Shown piece by piece: positions 8,028-14,831 of a stretch of 14,856 nt of DNA. Location of the stretch: contig JAEWMM010000296.1 in NCBI GenBank assembly GCA_023457175.1, positions 1-14,856 of the forward strand, in the 5' to 3' direction. This DNA comes from Bacillota bacterium. GTDB taxonomy: Bacteria > Bacillota > Clostridia > Oscillospirales > Ruminococcaceae. The first letter of the stretch is position 1. Every line of letters starts with the position of its first letter. Made by a program: the position numbers and the translations under genes. The notes under the pieces were generated by a model. It had not been told where the DNA came from. It ran no database searches and was given only the letters and a program-made list of their open reading frames with translations.

Positions 8028-8716
8028 TCATACTGGCGGTCGATACTTCCTCAAGGGCCTGCTCCTGCGCGCTGCTGCGCGACGGCGTACTGCTGGGCGA
8101 GAGCTACTGCAACAACGGGCTGACCCATTCGGCCACGCTGATGGTTCTGGTGGAAAACACCCTTCGCACGGCGGGCTTGCCGTTTGAAGAAGTCGACCGG
8201 CTGGCCGTCAGCGTCGGGCCGGGTTCTTACACGGGGCTGCGCATCGGGCTTTCGGCCGTCAAAGGCATGGCGCTGACCTGTGGCACGCCCTGTGTCGGTG
8301 TTTCAACGCTGCTGTCCCTAGCCTATAATGTGCTGCCCTTTGAGGGGGTTGTCTGCGCCGCGCTCGACGCGCGGGTGGGACAGGTCTTTGCCGCGTTGTT
8401 CTCGATAAAGACTGGCAGCGTCGCCCGCCTGACCGGCGACGGCGCTATGACGCTTGAAGCGTTGGGTGAGATTTTGCCGGACGGCGCTATGGTCTGCGGT
8501 GACGGCGCACAGCTGGTGTGCAAAAGATTTCCGCAAAAGGGGCTGCGACTGGCGCCCGCAATGCTGCAATACCAGCGGGCCGCTTCGGTGGCGCAGGCGG
8601 CCCTGTCGGAAAATTACCCGGCTGTTTCAGCCACTGAGCTACAGGCGGAATATCATAGAAAATCTCAGGCCGAGCGGGAACGCGAGGCCAAACAGCAATT
8701 GGAGGAAGAAAAATAA
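8024..8716 (+). CDS. tsaB: tRNA t6A-modification scaffold protein TsaB
   Basis: TsaB is the inactive-homologue partner that dimerises with TsaD in the t6A complex. The protein has 230 residues, normal for the family. Visible: ILAVDTSSRACSCALL at the N terminus (ASKHA fold phosphate-1 region), the hallmark SVGPGSYTGLRIGLSAVKGMA at about residues 62-82, and DARVGQVFAA. The start is GTG 8024, with GGAGGGGAAGG just upstream and the tsaE stop overlapping it as GTGA. The C terminus ends in a charged stretch rich in Glu, Arg and Lys. The TAA stop shares one base with the rpiB ATG. Confidence 0.94.
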   Translation: MIILAVDTSSRACSCALLRDGVLLGESYCNNGLTHSATLMVLVENTLRTAGLPFEEVDRLAVSVGPGSYTGLRIGLSAVKGMALTCGTPCVGVSTLLSLAYNVLPFEGVVCAALDARVGQVFAALFSIKTGSVARLTGDGAMTLEALGEILPDGAMVCGDGAQLVCKRFPQKGLRLAPAMLQYQRAASVAQAALSENYPAVSATELQAEYHRKSQAEREREAKQQLEEEK

Positions 8717-9165
8717 TGATTTTGGCGATAGGCAGCGACCACGGCGGTTACGAGCTTAAGGAAGAAATAAAAAAGCACCTCGACGCGCGCGGCGTGGCGT
8801 ATAAGGATTTTGGCTGTCACTCGACGGCGTCGGTGGACTACCCGACGGTAGCTGCCGAGGTGGCGCAAGCCATAGCGGATGGTAAGTATGCGCGCGGGCT
8901 GCTGTTTTGCGGCACCGGTATCGGCATCTCGATTGCGGCCAACAAGGTTAAGGGCATTCGGGCAGCGTGCTGCTCCGACTATTTTTCCGCAAAGTATACA
9001 CGGCTGCATAACGATGCCAATATCCTGTGCATGGGCGGACGCGTTGTCGGCGCGGGTCTTGCCGCCGAGCTCGTCGACGTGTTTCTCGATACCGCATTCG
9101 AAGGCGGGGAGCGGCATGCGCGCAGAGTGAACCTGATCTCCAAGATAGAATCGGAAGCAGAGTAG
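8716..9165 (+). CDS. rpiB: Ribose-5-phosphate isomerase B
   Basis: RpiB interconverts ribulose 5-phosphate and ribose 5-phosphate in the pentose-phosphate pathway, supplying the substrate of Prs. The protein has 149 residues. Family motifs: GSDHGGYELKEE, SVDYPT, FCGTGIGISIAANK with the catalytic Cys, LHNDANILCMGGR with the conserved His and Asn, and GERHARR near the C terminus. GGAGGA at 8701-8706 serves the ATG, which overlaps the tsaB stop by one base. The stop is TAG, and the residues that would follow it do not match the family, so TAG is read as a stop here. A role on allose 6-phosphate is possible in this family, but no allose genes are nearby. Confidence 0.95.
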   Translation: MILAIGSDHGGYELKEEIKKHLDARGVAYKDFGCHSTASVDYPTVAAEVAQAIADGKYARGLLFCGTGIGISIAANKVKGIRAACCSDYFSAKYTRLHNDANILCMGGRVVGAGLAAELVDVFLDTAFEGGERHARRVNLISKIESEAE

Positions 9166-9169
9166 CACC

Positions 9170-9895
9170 ATGACGCCGGTTGCGATAGCGCTATTTTTGC
9201 TAAGCTGTATGGCGGGTGCTCTTGTTCAGGCTACCACGGGCTTTGGCTTCGGCATTCTTTGCATGACGATCTTTCCGTATATTTTGCCCAGCTATCTGCA
9301 GGCGACGGCGGTCAGCTCAATTTGTGTGGCGACCATGTCAACCATGGTGGCGGTTCGCTACAGAAAGCATATCAACTTTAAAATTATACTTCCGCTCTTT
9401 GCGGGTTACAGTGTCGCTTCGGTTTGGAGCGTTCAGTATGCCAAAGCGCAGGCCGAAGGCTTTATGATTAGGCTTCTGGGAATTATACTGATTTTAGTCA
9501 GCGTCTATTTCGTTTTCTTCAGTGAAAAAGTCCGAATCAGGCCGACGTTTCTCAATGGCGTCGTGGCCGGTCTGCTCGGCGGCGCGGGGTCGGGCATGTT
9601 CAGCATCGGCGGGCCGCCGATTGTCATTTACCTGATGTCCGCAATTTCGGACAAGGATGAATACCGCGCCTGTTCTCTGGCTTATTTTGCGATAGGCAGC
9701 TGGTATGTTTCGGCCGCGCGGTGGCTCAACGGCGTTTTCGACGCCCAGACCGTCCATCTATGGCTGATGGCCATTGCTGCGCTGTGTGCGGGCACCTACA
9801 TTGGCAACCGCATCTTTGACCGCATCAACGCGGCGACTTTAAAGCGTCTGGTCTATTGCTTTATGGCAATTTCGGGCGTGACCATGTTGTTTTAA
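9170..9895 (+). CDS. TauE/SafE-family membrane permease
   Basis: Probable anion transporter of the TauE/SafE (DUF81) family; members export or import sulfite, sulfoacetate, taurine-derived or other organic anions, and the substrate cannot be read from the sequence. The protein has 241 residues with about seven or eight hydrophobic segments. The two-repeat architecture is visible: an N-terminal glycine-rich GALVQATTGFGFG and a second GLLGGAGSGMFSIGGPP at about residues 140-157. The start at ATG 9170 lies four bases after the rpiB stop with no clear ribosome binding site, suggesting coupling. It sits between pentose-phosphate and salvage genes with no sulfur genes near, so context gives no function. 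Confidence 0.85.
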   Translation: MTPVAIALFLLSCMAGALVQATTGFGFGILCMTIFPYILPSYLQATAVSSICVATMSTMVAVRYRKHINFKIILPLFAGYSVASVWSVQYAKAQAEGFMIRLLGIILILVSVYFVFFSEKVRIRPTFLNGVVAGLLGGAGSGMFSIGGPPIVIYLMSAISDKDEYRACSLAYFAIGSWYVSAARWLNGVFDAQTVHLWLMAIAALCAGTYIGNRIFDRINAATLKRLVYCFMAISGVTMLF

Positions 9896-9903
9896 TAAAG
9901 GCG

Positions 9904-9924
9904 ACTACTATTATATATAGTAGT
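9904..9924 (+). repeat. Perfect AT-rich inverted repeat before upp
   Basis: ACTACTAT (9904-9911) and ATAGTAGT (9917-9924) are perfect 8-bp arms with a 5-base loop, nine bases after the permease stop. There is no T-run after it. It may be an operator, a transcript-stability element or a processing site. The following CATAATAT could act as a -10 box for upp but no good -35 box is present. Confidence 0.5.
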
Positions 9925-9964
9925 GTGCCGTCACATAATATCTATCATACAGGAGGGCCTAAAA

Positions 9965-10594
9965 ATGTTAACGCCTATTATCACCGACCACCCCCTCATC
10001 CAGCATAAAGTAACCCTGATTCGTGACAAGAATACACCCTGCAAGGAATTCCGCGAGCTGATCAGCGAAATTTCGATGCTTATGTGTTACGAGGCGACGC
10101 GCGATCTGCCCCTGAAGGAAATTGAAATTGAAACGCCCATGACTGTGACCAAGTCTAAGATTATTTCGGGCAGAAAGCTGGCCTTTGTGCCGATTCTGCG
10201 TGCGGGTCTTGGCATGTGCGACGGCATGCTGGCGCTGGTTCCTGCCGCCAAGGTCGGCCACATCGGTATGTACCGCGACCCCGAGACACACACGCCGCAC
10301 GAGTATTACTGCAAGCTGCCTGCCGATATTGAAGAGCGCGACGTCATTCTGCTTGATCCCATGCTGGCTACCGGCGGCTCGGCCATCGACGCCGTCCACG
10401 CCGTCAAGAAGCGCAACCCGCGCAGCGTCAAATTTGTTTGTATCATCGCGGCGCCCGAGGGTATTGAGGCGCTGACCGGCGCGCACCCCGACGTGCAGAT
10501 CTATGCTGCCGCCCGCGACGAACGCTTAAACGAGAATAAATATATCCTGCCCGGCCTCGGCGACGCCGGCGACCGCATCTTCGGCACAAAATAA
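9965..10594 (+). CDS. upp: Uracil phosphoribosyltransferase
   Basis: Upp converts uracil and PRPP into UMP, the pyrimidine salvage step. The protein has 209 residues, the standard length. Motifs: IRDKNTP and FRELISEI near the N terminus, [28 protein letters not shown], the PRPP loop [12 protein letters not shown], and the uracil-binding C terminus [17 protein letters not shown] 9965 was chosen because AGGAGGG (9951-9957) lies seven bases upstream; an upstream in-frame ATG at 9923 falls within the inverted repeat region. It is separated from the permease by 69 bases and from pgk by 52 bases, with a short GC-rich stem (10607-10611 with 10617-10621) in that second gap. Confidence 0.97.
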   Translation: MLTPIITDHPLIQHKVTLIRDKNTPCKEFRELISEISMLMCYEATRDLPLKEIEIETPMTVTKSKIISGRKLAFVPILRAGLGMCDGMLALVPAAKVGHIGMYRDPETHTPHEYYCKLPADIEERDVILLDPMLATGGSAIDAVHAVKKRNPRSVKFVCIIAAPEGIEALTGAHPDVQIYAAARDERLNENKYILPGLGDAGDRIFGTK

Positions 10595-10646
10595 ATCCGG
10601 CCTTTAGCGGCAGCACGCCGCCGCCGATTGTAGGGAGGACAAACGT

Positions 10647-11837
10647 ATGAGCATGTTCGACAAAAAGACCGTTGAGGACATTGACGTCGCTCAAAAAAAG
10701 GTTCTTGTCCGCTGCGATTTTAACGTTCCGCTGGCGGATAGGGAAATTACCGACGACAAGCGCATTGCCGCGTCGCTGCCAACCATAAAATATCTGCTCT
10801 CATAGGGCGCCGCGGTTATTCTTTGTTCGCATTTGGGCCGACCGAAAAACGGGCCGGAAGAAAAATATTCGATGAAGCCGGTCGCCGCGCGACTGCAAGC
10901 GTTGCTGGGCCAACCGGTTCTGCTGGCCACCGACGTTGTCGGAGAGGACGCGCAAGAAAAGGCCAAAGCGCTTAAAGCCGGCGAGGTTCTGCTGCTTGAA
11001 AACGTCCGCTTTGAAAAGGGCGAGACGAAAAACGACGCCGAGCTTTCCGCAAAGTTTGCCGCGCTGGCCGACATCTTTGTCAACGACGCGTTTGGCACCG
11101 CGCACCGCGCCCACTGCTCGACAGCGGGCGTGGCCGAGCATCTGCCCGCTGTGGGCGGCTACCTGATCGGTAAGGAGCTGGCCGTCATGGGCAAGGCGCT
11201 GACCGACCCTGCGCGCCCGTTCGTCTCCATTTTGGGCGGTGCAAAGGTTTCGGACAAGATCGGCGTCATTGAGAGCCTTTTAGATAAGGCCGACAGCATT
11301 CTGATCGGCGGCGGTATGGCCTATACCTTTTTTGCGGCGCAAGGCCGCGAGATCGGCACCTCTATCTGTGAGAAAGAAAAGATTGAGATCGCGCGCGGGC
11401 TGCTTGAAAAAGCCGAGCAGAAGGGGGTGGCGCTGCTGCTGCCCGAGGATAATGTTGTGGCGGATAAATTCGCCGAGGACGCGGCCACCCAAACCGTCGC
11501 TTCCTCCGGAATCCCCGCGGGCTGGATGGGCATGGATATCGGCCCCAAGACCATTGCGCGTTATGCCGATGTGATTAAAAACGCCAAGACAGTCGTCTGG
11601 AACGGACCGATGGGCGTTTTTGAGATGCCTAAATTCGCCGAGGGCACCCGTGCCGTGGCGCAGGCAATGGCCGATTCCACCGCTGTGACCATCATCGGCG
11701 GCGGCGATTCCGCCGCTGCGGCTGCGCAGCTTGGCTTTGAGGATAAGATGACGCATATCTCCACCGGCGGCGGCGCTTCGCTCGAATTCCTGGAGGGGCT
11801 CGAGCTACCCGGCATCGCCTGCCTCAACGACCGTTAG
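10647..11837 (+). CDS. pgk: Phosphoglycerate kinase, frame interrupted by in-frame TAG at codon 53
   Basis: Pgk transfers phosphate from 1,3-bisphosphoglycerate to ADP, the first ATP-yielding step of glycolysis. Reading from ATG 10647 (AGGGAGGA at 10632-10639) to TAG 11835 gives 396 codons, the normal family length, but codon 53 (10803-10805) is TAG. The flanks are collinear with the family: DFNVPL and DDKRI before it, [13 protein letters not shown] right after. Catalytic and binding residues are all present: Asp24, Asn26, Arg39, [42 protein letters not shown]. Thus one base, not a frameshift, breaks the gene. Residue 32 is Arg (AGG) where many homologues have Gly in a turn. No credible restart exists: TTG 10833 or ATG 10872 would lose Asp24, Asn26 and Arg39. 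Sequence error, recent mutation or readthrough remain open. Confidence 0.93.
10803..10805 (+). other. In-frame TAG codon inside pgk
   Basis: The codon lies between TCA (Ser52) and GGC (Gly54), in the LL-x-x-GA segment where homologues carry a variable polar residue, often Gln, Lys, Glu or His. CAG, AAG or GAG would each become TAG by one base change. TAG also ends glmU, rpiB and pgk itself, so it is not generally reassigned in this genome. Confidence 0.9.
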
Positions 11838-11855
11838 AATTAGGGAGGGACAGCT

Positions 11856-12623
11856 ATGGACAGCATAAAAAGAACACCGATTATCGCGGGCAACTGGAAG
11901 ATGAACCTGCTGCGCGCCGATGCGGTGAAATTAATAGATGCGCTTAAACCGCTGGTGGCCGACGCCGCCTGCGAGGTGGTTGCCTGCGTGCCCTTTACCG
12001 ATATCGACTGCGTTGTTGCAGCGGCAAAGGGCAGCGTTATTCAGGCGGGGGCGCAGAACTGCCACTGGGAGACTAGTGGTGCTTTTACGGGCGAAATATC
12101 GGCCGATATGCTCGCTGAGCTTGGTGTGCGTTATGTTGTGCTGGGCCACTCCGAGCGACGGCAGTATTTCGGCGAAACCGACGAGACGGTCAACGCCAGG
12201 CTCAAGGCTGCCTTGGCTGCCGGTCTGCGCGCTATTGTTTGCGTGGGCGAATCGCTTGAGCAGCGCGAAGCCGAGCAGACGATTTCGGTGATCGACCGGC
12301 AGCTCATGGGCGCGTTCAGTGATATTCCCGAAGCGCAGTTAAAAGATATCGTCATTGCCTACGAGCCGGTCTGGGCCATCGGTACCGGTAAAACCGCCAC
12401 CGCCGGGCAGGCGCAGGCGGTTTGCGGCGCCATACGGCAAAAGCTTGGCGCGCTTTATGGAGAAAACTGCGCCGGAGCGATCAGAATTCAATACGGCGGC
12501 TCAATGAACGCGAAAAATGCGACCGAGCTGTTGAGCCAACCCGATATTGACGGCGGGCTGATCGGCGGCGCTTCGTTAAAGGCGGCGGATTTTAGCGCAA
12601 TTGTCAGCGCCGCTTCAAAATGA
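11856..12623 (+). CDS. tpiA: Triosephosphate isomerase
   Basis: TpiA interconverts dihydroxyacetone phosphate and glyceraldehyde 3-phosphate. The protein has 255 residues, typical for bacteria. All key elements are present: GNWKMN with the catalytic Lys, VLGHSERR with the electrophilic His, CVGESLEQRE, AYEPVWAIGTGKTA with the catalytic Glu and mobile loop 6, and IQYGGSMN plus GGLIGGASL for phosphate binding. AGGGAGGGA directly upstream supports ATG 11856, 18 bases after pgk. In contrast to its neighbours pgk and gpmI it shows no damaged residue. A strong hairpin follows before gpmI. Confidence 0.97.
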   Translation: MDSIKRTPIIAGNWKMNLLRADAVKLIDALKPLVADAACEVVACVPFTDIDCVVAAAKGSVIQAGAQNCHWETSGAFTGEISADMLAELGVRYVVLGHSERRQYFGETDETVNARLKAALAAGLRAIVCVGESLEQREAEQTISVIDRQLMGAFSDIPEAQLKDIVIAYEPVWAIGTGKTATAGQAQAVCGAIRQKLGALYGENCAGAIRIQYGGSMNAKNATELLSQPDIDGGLIGGASLKAADFSAIVSAASK

Positions 12624-12634
12624 TGCGACAGAAC

Positions 12635-12662
12635 GCTGCGGCGTGCAAAACCGCGCCGCAGC
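12635..12662 (+). promoter_or_regulatory. Strong GC hairpin between tpiA and gpmI
   Basis: GCTGCGGCG (12635-12643) and CGCCGCAGC (12654-12662) are perfect 9-bp arms around a 10-base loop, 11 bases after the tpiA stop and 20 bases before the gpmI start. The sequence after it is not T-rich, so it is more likely a transcript-stabilising or processing element, or partial attenuator, than a full terminator. Confidence 0.6.
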
Positions 12663-12682
12663 ATTGACACGAGGTAAGTAGA

Positions 12683-14188
12683 TTGAAAAAACCTGTTATG
12701 TTAATGATACTCGATGGCTACGGTATCCGCCGCGAGACGCAGGGCAACGCCATTTATGCCGCCCAAAAACCGAATCTTGACCGCTTGATGCAGCAGTGGC
12801 CCTGCACGACGCTGGGGGCCTCGGGGCTGGATGTCGGCCTGCCCGACGGGCAGATGGGCAATTCCGAGGTGGGGCACACCAATATTGGCGCGGGACGCGT
12901 GGTCTATCAGGAGCTGACGCGCATTTCCAAGGCGATTACCGACGGGGAGTTTGAAAACAACCCGGTTTTAAACGCCGCGATCGACGCCATGAGCAGCGAC
13001 GGAACGCTTCATCTGATGGGGCTGCTTTCGGACGGCGGCGTGCACAGCCATTATACGCATTTGTATGCGCTGCTGGCACTTGCAAAGCGCCGTGGGCTTA
13101 AAAAGGTTGCGGTGCACAGCTTTTTGGATGGCCGCGATACCGACCCAAAGAGCGGCGCAGGCTTTCTGCGCGGTTTGCAGGAGGAATTGGCGCGCGTCGG
13201 CGTGGGATTTTGCGCCACGGTGGTCGGCCGCTACTACGCGATGGACCGCGACAAACGCTGGGAGCGCGTGCAGCAGGCCTACGACGCGGTGGCGCGCGGC
13301 ATCGGCGCGCCCTTCACCGACGCGGCAGAGGCCGTAGTGACCAGCTATGCACACGATATCACCGACGAATTTGTCAAGCCGCTGGCAGCCGAGGGCTATT
13401 CCGGCGTCAAGGACGGCGACGCTGTTATTTTCTATAACTTCAGGCCCGACCGCGCGAGAGAGCTTTCGCGCGCGCTGCTCGACGACGCCTTCGACGGCTT
13501 TGAGCGGGCGCGCCCCCGGCTGGCTGCCTATGTCTGCATGACCAGTTACGACGTCACGATGCCCAACTGCACGGTGGCGTTTTCTCCGCAGAGCCTTGAC
13601 AAAACGCTGGGCCAGATGGTTGAAGAAGCGGGCCTGCGGCAACTGCGGATTGCCGAGACCGAAAAATATGCCCACGTAACATTTTTCTTTAATGGCGGGG
13701 TCGAGACGCCCTTTCCGCATGAAGACCGTATTCTTGTAGCCTCGCCCAAGGTGGCTACATACGATCTTCAGCCCGAAATGAGCGCCTATATCGTGACCGA
13801 CAAGCTGCTTGAGGCGCTTGACAATAACGATTATGGGCTTGTGGTGCTCAATTTTGCCAACTGCCACATGGTTGGGCACACCGGCGTGTTCGAGGCCGCC
13901 GTTAAGGCTGTGGAAGTGGTGGACGCCTGCGTCGGTAAAATTACCGACAAGGTTCTGGCACTCGGCGGCGCGGTCATTGTGACGGCTGCCCACGGCAATG
14001 CCGCCGAGATGGAGCATCCTGACGGCAGCCCCATGACCGCGCATACCACGAATCTGGTGCCGGTTATTGCGGTGGGATGCAATCAGAAATTGCGTGCAGG
14101 CGCCTTGTGCGACCTTGCGCCCACGCTGCTGGCGCTGCTGGATATTCCGCAGCCCGAGGAGATGACGGGGCGCTCGCTTCTCATCTAA
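12683..14188 (+). CDS. gpmI: 2,3-bisphosphoglycerate-independent phosphoglycerate mutase, metal site altered
   Basis: GpmI interconverts 3- and 2-phosphoglycerate with two Mn ions and a phosphoserine. The protein has 501 residues, near the usual 510. The start is TTG 12683 with GAGGT seven bases upstream; [13 protein letters not shown] fits the family start. Present: Asp11, catalytic Ser61 in [50 protein letters not shown], His399, His437 and His454. Changed: the DMVGH motif reads HMVGH (residue 395, equivalent to Mn ligand D403 of the Bacillus stearothermophilus enzyme) and TADHGN reads TAAHGN (residue 436, equivalent to D444). The spacing between both positions (41) matches the reference, so the alignment is firm. 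Activity is doubtful; family identity is not. Confidence 0.94.
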   Translation: MKKPVMLMILDGYGIRRETQGNAIYAAQKPNLDRLMQQWPCTTLGASGLDVGLPDGQMGNSEVGHTNIGAGRVVYQELTRISKAITDGEFENNPVLNAAIDAMSSDGTLHLMGLLSDGGVHSHYTHLYALLALAKRRGLKKVAVHSFLDGRDTDPKSGAGFLRGLQEELARVGVGFCATVVGRYYAMDRDKRWERVQQAYDAVARGIGAPFTDAAEAVVTSYAHDITDEFVKPLAAEGYSGVKDGDAVIFYNFRPDRARELSRALLDDAFDGFERARPRLAAYVCMTSYDVTMPNCTVAFSPQSLDKTLGQMVEEAGLRQLRIAETEKYAHVTFFFNGGVETPFPHEDRILVASPKVATYDLQPEMSAYIVTDKLLEALDNNDYGLVVLNFANCHMVGHTGVFEAAVKAVEVVDACVGKITDKVLALGGAVIVTAAHGNAAEMEHPDGSPMTAHTTNLVPVIAVGCNQKLRAGALCDLAPTLLALLDIPQPEEMTGRSLLI

Positions 14189-14210
14189 ATGGGATCAGCG
14201 GATATTTTTA

Positions 14211-14239
14211 TTGCGAACAGGATAAAATTGTAGTATGAT
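14211..14239 (+). promoter_or_regulatory. Promoter for the small membrane-protein gene
   Basis: TTGCGA (14211-14216) and TATGAT (14234-14239) are exactly 17 bases apart, 23 bases after the gpmI stop. Transcription would begin near 14246, giving a leader of about 50 bases with AGGAGG just before the ATG. Confidence 0.6.
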
Positions 14240-14295
14240 GACAGTATTAAGCTGAAATCTGACTCGGTTGTTGTATGTAATAGGAGGATGTTTTG

Positions 14296-14511
14296 ATGAA
14301 GAAGCTCTCTTATCTGATTGCTTTATTTGCATTATTTGCAGCCATGATTGGGCTGATTATTGCTGCGGTCAGCTTTTTTGAGCGCAAGCGTAAGCTGATT
14401 GGCGAAGATGAGTACGAAGACGAACTGTATGGCGGACAGGAATATTATTCTGAAGATCTGTCTTTTGATTCGCAGCCCGCTGCTCCGGTTGAAGAGACGC
14501 CCGAGGAATAA
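14296..14511 (+). CDS. Small single-pass membrane protein with acidic tail, function unknown
   Basis: Not a family I recognise by name. The protein has 71 residues: a short MKK start, one hydrophobic segment at about residues 5-28, a basic ERKRK patch directly after it, then a strongly acidic, Tyr-rich tail (EDEYEDELYGG and YYSEDL) ending in EETPEE. The basic patch after the segment suggests that the tail is cytoplasmic. The start is ATG 14296 with a perfect AGGAGG (14282-14287) eight bases upstream; a TTG codon directly before it is less likely. It has its own promoter and terminator, so it is a single-gene unit that is probably well expressed. Base composition is more AT-rich than the genes upstream. 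Similar short membrane anchors occur in Clostridia, but no function can be assigned. Confidence 0.75.
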   Translation: MKKLSYLIALFALFAAMIGLIIAAVSFFERKRKLIGEDEYEDELYGGQEYYSEDLSFDSQPAAPVEETPEE

Positions 14512-14574
14512 TCCTCTGCGGATGCGTACTCTTTTAATGCCATTTTAATTATCTGAGAATCGCAATTAGGATCG

Positions 14575-14608
14575 GCCACAGAGAAATAAAACTCTGTGGC
14601 TTTTCTTA
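14575..14608 (+). terminator. Intrinsic terminator after the small membrane-protein gene
   Basis: GCCACAGAG (14575-14583) and CTCTGTGGC (14592-14600) form a perfect 9-bp stem around an A-rich 8-base loop, followed at once by TTTTCTTA. This is a textbook rho-independent terminator and probably ends the whole rightward unit as well. Confidence 0.9.
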
Positions 14609-14697
14609 TAACTGTTAAATACGCAGTTACCGCCATATTATAAGAGCAGCGGCGGAGAAGAAATGGCTTATTTAAAGGAAAAAACGCTAATCCGACA
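14609..14697. other. AT-rich intergenic segment with little recognisable content
   Basis: Apart from a 6-bp inverted repeat TAACTG/CAGTTA (14609-14614 with 14624-14629), I see no gene, RNA or promoter. Together with the elements to its right it makes up the gene-free right end of the window. Confidence 0.5.
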
Positions 14698-14716
14698 GAA
14701 TTATTTAAAATAATTC
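14698..14716. repeat. Perfect palindrome upstream of the tandem promoters
   Basis: GAATTATT (14698-14705) and AATAATTC (14709-14716) are perfect 8-bp arms with a 3-base centre. CGACA occurs on both sides (14693-14697 and 14716-14720). It ends 21 bases before the first -35 box, the position of an UP element or activator site. Confidence 0.5.
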
Positions 14717-14737
14717 GACATATTTCTTGAAAAAGTG

Positions 14738-14766
14738 TTGACATTGTTGAGCGGTCATGATATTAT
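14738..14766 (+). promoter_or_regulatory. Near-consensus promoter P1, rRNA-operon type
   Basis: A perfect TTGACA (14738-14743), 17-base spacer and TATTAT (14761-14766) with TGA before the -10 box (extended -10). An A-run (GAAAAAG) lies just before the -35 box. The strength and the tandem arrangement with a second such promoter suggest the start of a ribosomal RNA operon; the driven gene is outside the window. Confidence 0.75.
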
Positions 14767-14831
14767 AGCAAAGCTGTCTGCGAGAGACGCCAAGCGAATT
14801 GAGCAACAGCCACAAAAAAGAAAAGAAGTTG

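Noticed and set aside
10833..11837. A separate shorter pgk starting at TTG 10833
   Set aside because: It would start within the SHLGRP segment, has no ribosome binding site and loses the N-terminal substrate residues; the full frame from 10647 with one TAG explains the sequence better.
8716..11837. General reassignment of TAG to an amino acid
   Set aside because: rpiB, glmU and pgk all end at TAG at the expected family length, and reading through rpiB would add unrelated residues.
12968..14044. A 358-codon open frame on the strand opposite gpmI, and similar long antisense frames opposite mfd and glmU
   Set aside because: They lie wholly within well-supported genes, lack family motifs and ribosome binding sites, and are expected from the codon use of GC-rich genes.
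14445..14744. A 99-codon minus-strand frame at the right end
   Set aside because: It crosses the terminator stem and the palindrome and overlaps the small membrane-protein gene; no ribosome binding site or family motif.
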